10,242 nucleotides of DNA from assembly GCA_900764755.1 (NCBI GenBank), contig CAAFPE010000029.1, forward strand, positions 1-10,242, read 5' to 3'. This document shows, one piece after another, positions 5,886 to 10,242 of the stretch (within the stretch, counting starts at the first letter, position 1; every line of letters begins with the position of its first letter). Below the pieces are notes generated by a model. It was given only the letters and a program-made list of their open reading frames with translations. It had not been told where the DNA came from and searched no databases. The translations under genes were made by a program, and so were the position numbers. The stretch comes from an uncultured Oscillospiraceae bacterium. Its GTDB lineage: Bacteria > Bacillota > Clostridia > Oscillospirales > Oscillospiraceae.

Positions 5886-6512
5886 ATGATGGCTCAATAT
5901 GATTTCAATGTGTTCTGCTCCCCCCTGCCGGAGGGCCAGCAGTGCCTCTGGGGTATCCGCATCCGCCAGTTCCAGGGGGTCCTCCACCGGGAGGAGGATA
6001 CAGCGGTCCCAGTGGCGGCGCAGCACGACCCGTCCGCCCTGATCGCCGTCAAGGGCCTTCAGTTCCGGGAGCAGGGCGGCGGAGAACAGGACCGGGTTGC
6101 CCGGCTGACCCTCCCAGCAGGCCGCTGCTATGAGGACCCCCGGGCAGGCGGCGTCCAGCAGCCGGGCCGCCGTCCCGCTCCCCAGGCGGGGCTGGTCGGC
6201 TGCCACAAACAGGAGAAAATCCTCCGGGGGGATGGGAGACAGGGCGGAAAGCCCCGCCCGGATGGTGAAGGACAGGCCCTGGGCGCTGTCCGGGCTGTCC
6301 ACCGCCCGGGCCCCCGCCGCCCGGGCGGACTCAAGAACAGGGCCATAGCGGGACACAACAGTTAGATCGCAGTCCTTCCGGCCCTGGACCAGGGCGGCCA
6401 GGGTGTCCAGTCCGTGGCGGAAGAGGGGCTTTCCCTCCAGTGGGCACAGCAGCTTGTTGCTCCCAAAGCGGCTGCCGCTTCCCGCCGCCAGATAGAGGAT
6501 GTGCTTATTCAT
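5862..6512 (-). CDS. mocA: MocA-like molybdenum cofactor cytidylyltransferase
   Basis: A 216-residue nucleotidyltransferase of the MobA/MocA type. MocA joins CMP to molybdopterin to give the cytosine-dinucleotide cofactor used by xanthine dehydrogenase-type enzymes. It opens with the nucleotide-binding loop LAAGSGSRFGSNKLL (8-22). Then come QGLSFTIRAGL (78-88), the metal-site region AADQPRL (104-110, Asp106), GQPGNPVLF (135-143) and GDQGGR (156-161). The start at 6512 (MNKHILYLAAG) is chosen because the motif begins at once; the frame is open further upstream only because it overlaps the Mo-subunit gene. The start overlaps that gene's stop by 8 bp, so the two are coupled. The last eight codons lie in the terminator hairpin. 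CTP preference over GTP is inferred from the neighbours. No XdhC-type insertion factor is present in the window. Confidence 0.87.
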   Translation of the reverse strand: MNKHILYLAAGSGSRFGSNKLLCPLEGKPLFRHGLDTLAALVQGRKDCDLTVVSRYGPVLESARAAGARAVDSPDSAQGLSFTIRAGLSALSPIPPEDFLLFVAADQPRLGSGTAARLLDAACPGVLIAAACWEGQPGNPVLFSAALLPELKALDGDQGGRVVLRRHWDRCILLPVEDPLELADADTPEALLALRQGGAEHIEIILSHHKQTPGLP

Positions 6513-8796
6513 CCCGGCCCAGCAGGACCTTCTCCGGGGTGATGGGGAGATTCCGGTGCCACGTTCCGGTGGCCCGGAAGATGGCCTGTGCCAAAGCGGG
6601 GGCGGGGGTGTTGATGACGATCTCGCCGATGGACTTGGCCCCAAACGGACCAGTCTTTTCATAGCTGGATTCAAACTCTACCCGGAGATGTCCCATATCC
6701 AGCCGGGTGGGAAGCTTATACTGCATCAGAGAGTCCTCCAGGATGCGCCCCTCCGGGGTATAAGTCACGTCCTCGAACAGGGTCATGCCGATGCCCTGGA
6801 CGATGCCGCCCTCAGTCTGCACCCGGGCCAGGTTGGGATTGATGGGGGTGCCGCAGTCCACCACGGCAGTGTAGTCCAGCACCTGGACGGAGCCGGTCTC
6901 ACGGTCCACCTCCACCTCTGCCATGCCCACCATGAAGGGGGGCGGAGAGATGGGGGAGGTGTGGGAGCAGGTGGCCTGAACGGCGGTGCCGCTGCCGCAC
7001 ATGGACTTGGTGGCAATGTCGGCCAGGGAGACCTGGGCGGAGCCGTCCAGGCGGCGCACCGCCTTCCGGGCGTACTCCACCTCCTCACGGGGGCAGTCCA
7101 GCAGCTCTGCCCCGATCTGACACAGGCGGTCCTTCAGATCCTCACAGGCCTTCTCCACCGCCTTTCCGGTGACGTAGGTGGTACTGGAGGCATAGGAGCC
7201 GGAGTCGTAGGGGGAGGCGTCGGAGTCCGCGCCAAAGACAGCCACGTCGTCCAGCTCACACTCCATGCACTCAGCGGCCATCTGGGCCAGAATGGTATCA
7301 CAGCCGGTCCCCATGTCGGCTGCGCCGATGGAGAGGTTGAAGAAGCCCTCGTCGCTGAGTTTGATGGTGGCGGAGCCAACGTCCACGCCGGAGATGCCGG
7401 AGCCCTGCATGGCCATGGCCACCCCTGCGGCCCGCACCTTTCCGTTGCCCATGTCCCGGACGGGGAATTTCTCCTCCCAGCGGAAGATCTCCTTGCACCG
7501 GGCCATGCACCGGTCCAGGGCGCAGGCGTCCGCCCGCTCGTTGTAATAGGCAGGCATGACCTGCCCCTCCCGGACCATGTTTTTCTCCCGAAGGGCTACC
7601 GGGTCCATGCCCAGGCGGTCGGCCAATTCATTCACTGCCGTCTCCACAGCGAAGATGCCCTGGGTGGCGCCGTAGCCCCGGTAGGCCCCGGCGGACTGGT
7701 GGTTGGTGTACACCACATCATAGGCAAAGCGGAAGGCCTCCAGACTGTGGGTGTACAGGGGAATGGATTTGTGGCCCGACAGGCCCACCGTGGTGGGGCC
7801 GTGCTCGCCATAGGCCCCGGTGTTGGACAGAGTATATACATCCAGGGCCCGGATGGTGCCGTCATTGGAGGCGCCCAGGCGCACCCGGACCTCCATCTCG
7901 TGCCGGGGGGTTCCGGCGGTCTGGCACTCCTGCCGGGTGTAGATCATCTTGGCGGGGCGGCCGGTCTTCCAGGTGACCAAAGCGGGATAGACCTCAGCCA
8001 CCACCGTTTGTTTGGCGCCAAAGCCTCCGCCGATGCGGAACTTTTCCACATGGACCTTGGATTTTGGGATGTCCAGGGCGTTGGCCAGGATCCGCCGGAC
8101 ATGAAAGACGATCTGGGTGGAACTGACGACATGGAGGCGGCCATAGGGATCCATCTCCGTATAGGTGCGGAAGGTCTCCATCATAGCCTGCTGGCAGGCC
8201 TTGGTGTGGTAGACCCCCTCCACCACCTGGTCGCAGCCGGCCAGGATCTGGTCCACATCCCCGTCCTGACAGGTCTCGCTGGCACACAGGTTGCGGCGGT
8301 TGTCCGCACCCACAGGGCACAGGGACTGCCAGCTCTCCTCCGGGTGGACCAGGATCAGGTTGTCCTTGGCGGTGTGGAAGTCCAGTACCGGCTCCAGGAC
8401 CTGGTACCGGACCCGGATGCGCTTCAGCGCCCGGTCCACCGCCGCCTCGTTCTCGCCGGCCACGATGGCCACCGCGTCCCCCACGAAGCGGACCCGCCGG
8501 TCCAGAATGAGCCGGTCATAGGGGGATGGCTCCGGATAGGTCTGTCCCGCCATGGTGAACCGCTTTTGGGGGACGTCCTTGTAGGTGAAGATGGCAGCAA
8601 TGCCAGGGATCTGCTCGGCGTTTTCGGTATCGATCTCCTCAATGAGGGCGTGGGCGTGGGGGCTTCGCAGCACCTTGACCACCAGGCAGTCCCTGGGGGT
8701 CAGATCGTCCAGATAGGCGGGCTTGCCCAACAGAAGGGCCATCGCGTCCTTCTTCCGCACCGGCTTGCCAACAGTGCTCCAATCCTGCTGTGCCAT
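6505..8796 (-). CDS. Molybdopterin-binding subunit of a xanthine dehydrogenase-family hydroxylase
   Basis: A 763-residue large subunit of the molybdenum hydroxylase superfamily, of normal length. The first domain (about 16-130) is the a/b hammerhead, including VLRSPHAHA (42-50) and DRRVRFVGDAVA (99-110). The Mo-binding part has GGGFGAKQ (256-263), GAYRGYGATQG (370-380), QGSGISGVDVGSA (464-476), AADMGTGCDTILAQ (492-505) and the active-site loop GPFGAKSIGE (716-725) with the invariant Glu725. The cofactor should be molybdopterin cytosine dinucleotide, consistent with the coupled mocA. CO dehydrogenase's CSFR loop is absent. The residue after GGFGxK is Gln263, not the Glu of bovine xanthine oxidase, and no Arg is seen where its second purine-binding residue would align, so xanthine need not be the substrate. 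ATG 8796 is 7 nt from GAGGAGG and overlaps the Fe-S gene stop by one base (TGATG); GTG 8799 is only 4 nt away. Confidence 0.92.
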   Translation of the reverse strand: MAQQDWSTVGKPVRKKDAMALLLGKPAYLDDLTPRDCLVVKVLRSPHAHALIEEIDTENAEQIPGIAAIFTYKDVPQKRFTMAGQTYPEPSPYDRLILDRRVRFVGDAVAIVAGENEAAVDRALKRIRVRYQVLEPVLDFHTAKDNLILVHPEESWQSLCPVGADNRRNLCASETCQDGDVDQILAGCDQVVEGVYHTKACQQAMMETFRTYTEMDPYGRLHVVSSTQIVFHVRRILANALDIPKSKVHVEKFRIGGGFGAKQTVVAEVYPALVTWKTGRPAKMIYTRQECQTAGTPRHEMEVRVRLGASNDGTIRALDVYTLSNTGAYGEHGPTTVGLSGHKSIPLYTHSLEAFRFAYDVVYTNHQSAGAYRGYGATQGIFAVETAVNELADRLGMDPVALREKNMVREGQVMPAYYNERADACALDRCMARCKEIFRWEEKFPVRDMGNGKVRAAGVAMAMQGSGISGVDVGSATIKLSDEGFFNLSIGAADMGTGCDTILAQMAAECMECELDDVAVFGADSDASPYDSGSYASSTTYVTGKAVEKACEDLKDRLCQIGAELLDCPREEVEYARKAVRRLDGSAQVSLADIATKSMCGSGTAVQATCSHTSPISPPPFMVGMAEVEVDRETGSVQVLDYTAVVDCGTPINPNLARVQTEGGIVQGIGMTLFEDVTYTPEGRILEDSLMQYKLPTRLDMGHLRVEFESSYEKTGPFGAKSIGEIVINTPAPALAQAIFRATGTWHRNLPITPEKVLLGRDE

Positions 8797-9263
8797 CACT
8801 GTGCCTCCTCTGCTTTTTTGTGGTCCAGATAGGCCCGGATGCCCCGGAGCTGCCCCTCATAGCCGGAGCACCGGCACAGGTTGCCCGCCAGATAGGCCCG
8901 GATCTGGTCGTCGGTGGGGTCGGGATATTCCCGGAGCAGGGCGACGGTGTTCATCACAAAGCCGGGATTGCAGAAGCCGCACTGCTCTGCCCCCTGATCG
9001 GCAATGAAGGTAACAAAGTCGCCCGCCGCCTCCTGAAGGCCCTCCAGGGTCTGGACGCAGCGGCCGTCCACCCGGGCGGCCAGCAGGCTGCAGGACAGCA
9101 CAGGAGTCCCGTCCAGCAGGACGGTGCACAGGCCGCAGTTGGCGGTCTCGCACCCCCGCTTGACGCTGAGGCAGCCGTGGGCCCGAAGAAAGTCCAGCAG
9201 CAGGGTGTCAGCCTGGACCTCGGCGTCCAGGGGCTTTCCGTTCAAATTCAGATGGATCTCCAT
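8796..9263 (-). CDS. 2x[2Fe-2S] subunit of the molybdenum hydroxylase
   Basis: A 155-residue small subunit that carries electrons from the Mo site to FAD. The N-terminal plant-ferredoxin-like cluster is bound by Cys38, Cys43, Cys46 and Cys58 in GCETANCGLCTVLLDG...SC. The C-terminal helical cluster is bound by Cys95, Cys98, Cys130 and Cys132 in QCGFCNPGF and LCRCSGY. All eight ligands are present and the length is typical of CoxS/XdhC-type subunits. It begins one base after the FAD gene stop, with GGAGGAGG (9273-9280) 9 nt upstream, and its stop overlaps the Mo-subunit start in TGATG. The arrangement ensures balanced translation of the three subunits. Confidence 0.95.
   Translation of the reverse strand: MEIHLNLNGKPLDAEVQADTLLLDFLRAHGCLSVKRGCETANCGLCTVLLDGTPVLSCSLLAARVDGRCVQTLEGLQEAAGDFVTFIADQGAEQCGFCNPGFVMNTVALLREYPDPTDDQIRAYLAGNLCRCSGYEGQLRGIRAYLDHKKAEEAQ
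8804..8810 (-). promoter_or_regulatory. Ribosome binding site of the Mo-subunit gene
   Basis: GAGGAGG on the minus strand lies within the 3' end of the Fe-S gene. Its spacing is 7 nt to ATG 8796 and 4 nt to GTG 8799, which decides for the ATG. Confidence 0.65.
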
Positions 9264-9264
9264 A

Positions 9265-10056
9265 TCAGCGCGCCTCCTCCAGCTTCAGCAGACCCCGGCG
9301 CACCAGGACCTGGCAGATCTTCGTTCGGTACTCCGCCCCGGCACGCAGGTTGTCTCCCATGGGGACCCGGCGGGACAGATCCTCCGCCATGGCCTGGGCG
9401 CTGTCCCGGGTGATTCCGCCGGCCAGCAGCCCCTTCTCATCCCGGTAGACCCTGGCCCGCCCCGGGCGGGCCCCGATGGCAAAGCGGAACGCACCCTCCC
9501 GGCGGGCGATGGCACAGGTGAGGACAGGGAAGTCCGTGGCGCTGTTCCGCTGGGACAGATAGACTGTCCCCTCCGTCCCCTTGGGAACGATGACTTGTAC
9601 CAGGATGTCCCGGAATGGCGGACGGGTGCAGAATTCCTCCAGGCTCAGCTCCCCAGCCCCCTGGAATACCACCCGGGCGTCCAGGGCCAGCAGCAAAGTG
9701 AGCACATCGGAGAAGCCAAAGCGGCCAAAGACGCTTCCCCCCACGGTGGCACAGTTGCGGAACTGCACCCCTACAATATGCTCCACGCTGCGGGCGAAAG
9801 CCCCCTGGGTCATGGCATTGAGCCCCTCGTGGGTCTCCAGGGTGCGCAGGGGGACCATGGCCCCCAGCTCGAAGGCGTGTTCCGTCTCAGTGATCCGGTC
9901 CAGCTCCAGGCCGCACAGGTCGATGGCAGTCCCTACCTTCCGATCCTGCATCTTCAGCCAGAGCATCCCGCCCAGCACCACATTGTTTCGTTTTTGACAC
10001 AGCTCATAGGCCTGTTCCAGGCTTTCGGCCCTCACATACTGGTCGATGGTCAGCAA
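9265..10056 (-). CDS. FAD-binding subunit of the molybdenum hydroxylase (CoxM type), TTG start
   Basis: A 263-residue flavoprotein subunit that passes electrons from the Fe-S subunit to the external acceptor. FAD-contact stretches are VLGGMLWLKM (27-36), in the place of the usual AGGTD-L loop, and RNCATVGGSVFGRFGFSD (100-117), the RNxATxGGN-like motif. NSATDFPVLT (171-180) and the C-terminal CO dehydrogenase flavoprotein domain (about 165-260) follow. The start is taken as TTG 10056 because AGGAGGG (10064-10070) lies 7 nt upstream and the product then begins MLTIDQYVRAESLEQAYELC, the normal family start. The frame stays open upstream to ATG 10095 and GTG 10209, but these lack ribosome sites, and the longest version would run through the promoter and terminators. 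It is the first gene of the operon; the next begins after one base. Confidence 0.9.
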   Translation of the reverse strand: MLTIDQYVRAESLEQAYELCQKRNNVVLGGMLWLKMQDRKVGTAIDLCGLELDRITETEHAFELGAMVPLRTLETHEGLNAMTQGAFARSVEHIVGVQFRNCATVGGSVFGRFGFSDVLTLLLALDARVVFQGAGELSLEEFCTRPPFRDILVQVIVPKGTEGTVYLSQRNSATDFPVLTCAIARREGAFRFAIGARPGRARVYRDEKGLLAGGITRDSAQAMAEDLSRRVPMGDNLRAGAEYRTKICQVLVRRGLLKLEEAR

Positions 10057-10063
10057 AGCTGCT

Positions 10064-10070
10064 CCCTCCT
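10064..10070 (-). promoter_or_regulatory. Ribosome binding site deciding a TTG start
   Basis: AGGAGGG on the minus strand lies 7 nt before TTG 10056. ATG 10095 has no purine-rich site upstream and would put AGGAGGG inside the coding region. Confidence 0.7.
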
Positions 10071-10075
10071 GTCTG

Positions 10076-10093
10076 GTTGGCCCAACAGCCAAC
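10076..10093 (-). promoter_or_regulatory. Palindrome in the leader of the molybdenum hydroxylase operon
   Basis: The sequence holds GTTGG-C-CCAAC (10076-10086) and a further CCAAC at 10089-10093, between the transcription start and the ribosome site. It could be a regulator operator or a small leader hairpin with two alternative partners. Only the symmetry is seen; the role is inference. Confidence 0.35.
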
Positions 10094-10107
10094 ATGATCT
10101 GATTTGA

Positions 10108-10136
10108 ATTATAGCATTGTTCTGTCCGATTGACAA
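10108..10136 (-). promoter_or_regulatory. Sigma-A promoter of the molybdenum hydroxylase operon
   Basis: On the minus strand TTGTCA (10136-10131) is followed by exactly 17 bp and a perfect TATAAT (10113-10108). Transcription should begin near 10101, giving a leader of about 45 nt before TTG 10056. The near-consensus promoter suggests either strong expression or control by a repressor. Confidence 0.88.
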
Positions 10137-10167
10137 TAAAAGGCACGCCCTTTTGGAAGGGCGCGCC
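10137..10167 (-). terminator. Intrinsic terminator for a leftward gene outside the window
   Basis: On the minus strand GGCGCGCCCTT (10167-10157) pairs with AAGGGCGTGCC (10152-10142) over 11 bp with one G-U pair and a CCAA loop, followed by TTTTAT. It ends directly at the -35 box of the next promoter, separating it from transcription entering from the right. Confidence 0.72.
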
Positions 10168-10176
10168 CGAGTGTGG

Positions 10177-10203
10177 CGAAAAAAGAGCGGAACCGCTTTT
10201 TCG
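10177..10203. terminator. Second terminator-like hairpin near the right edge
   Basis: AGCG-GAAC-CGCT (10187 region, 10186-10197) is flanked by A6 on the left and T5 on the right, with one bulged G. Read leftward it is a GC stem followed by CTTTTTTCG; read rightward it is followed by TTTTTCG. It is most likely a terminator for a gene to the right, in tandem with the hairpin at 10137-10167. The remaining 39 bases to the window end hold nothing I can identify. Confidence 0.55.
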
Positions 10204-10242
10204 GCACACCTTTCCACCCGGCCGTGCCGGACGGCAGAGGAC

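Noticed and set aside
6513..6674. N-terminal extension of the mocA-like frame (54 residues)
   Set aside because: It overlaps the Mo-subunit gene in another frame, is Pro/Ser/Arg-rich, and the nucleotide-binding motif begins right after the Met at 6512.
6499..8832. A 777-codon open frame antisense to the Mo-subunit gene
   Set aside because: The minus-strand frame has all motifs of a Mo hydroxylase; the plus-strand frame is Gly/His/Val-rich with no recognisable domain and no ribosome site, typical of a GC-bias shadow.
9124..10107. A 327-codon open frame antisense to the FAD and Fe-S genes
   Set aside because: It spans the boundary of two confidently identified minus-strand genes and their ribosome sites, and has no domain signal.
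5862..10136. Joining the molybdenum hydroxylase operon with the B12 operon into one system
   Set aside because: They are convergent, separated by a strong bidirectional terminator, and share no regulatory sequence or cofactor.
10057..10209. N-terminal extension of the FAD-subunit frame to GTG 10209
   Set aside because: It would run through two terminator hairpins and the promoter; the ribosome site points to TTG 10056.

Overview
The window looks like chromosomal DNA of a high-GC gut-type Firmicute, probably an Oscillospiraceae-like Clostridium (inference). The signs are strong GGAGG-type ribosome binding sites, Gram-positive-style lipoprotein signal peptides, GTG and TTG starts, tightly packed operons, and a clostridial-looking BtuD variant. 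No rRNA, tRNA, CRISPR array, transposase or phage gene is visible.

Left half (1-5811, + strand): a cobalamin-riboswitch-controlled operon. A promoter (93-122) leads into a B12 riboswitch (about 150-345) and an expression platform with mutually exclusive hairpins (407-471). Five genes follow. They encode a membrane-anchored CbiK-type cobalt chelatase lipoprotein, a lipoprotein with two tandem NEAT-like repeats, a BtuF-like binding lipoprotein, a BtuC/FecCD-type permease, and a BtuD-like ATPase with an extra C-terminal domain of about 110 residues. The last four are joined by overlaps or gaps of a few bases. Three of the five products are predicted lipoproteins outside the membrane. The set reads as a surface system that captures a tetrapyrrole or corrinoid, possibly acts on its metal centre, and imports it when B12 is low.

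Middle (5812-5890): the two operons converge on a perfect 17-bp inverted repeat that should terminate both. It also encodes the last codons of the leftward mocA-like gene.

Right half (5862-10136, - strand): a molybdenum hydroxylase operon of the xanthine dehydrogenase/CO dehydrogenase superfamily. Transcribed leftward from a near-consensus promoter (10108-10136), it encodes the FAD subunit (TTG start), the 2x[2Fe-2S] subunit, the molybdopterin subunit and a MocA-like cytidylyltransferase that would mature the cofactor. All junctions are coupled. Every cofactor motif is intact, but residues that bind xanthine in classical xanthine oxidases are not seen, so the substrate is open. Beyond the promoter, two hairpins (10142-10167 and 10177-10203) probably end a gene lying to the right of the window.

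The main candidate for something new is the B12-controlled group of chelatase lipoprotein, double NEAT-like lipoprotein and BtuFCD with a fused ATPase domain.
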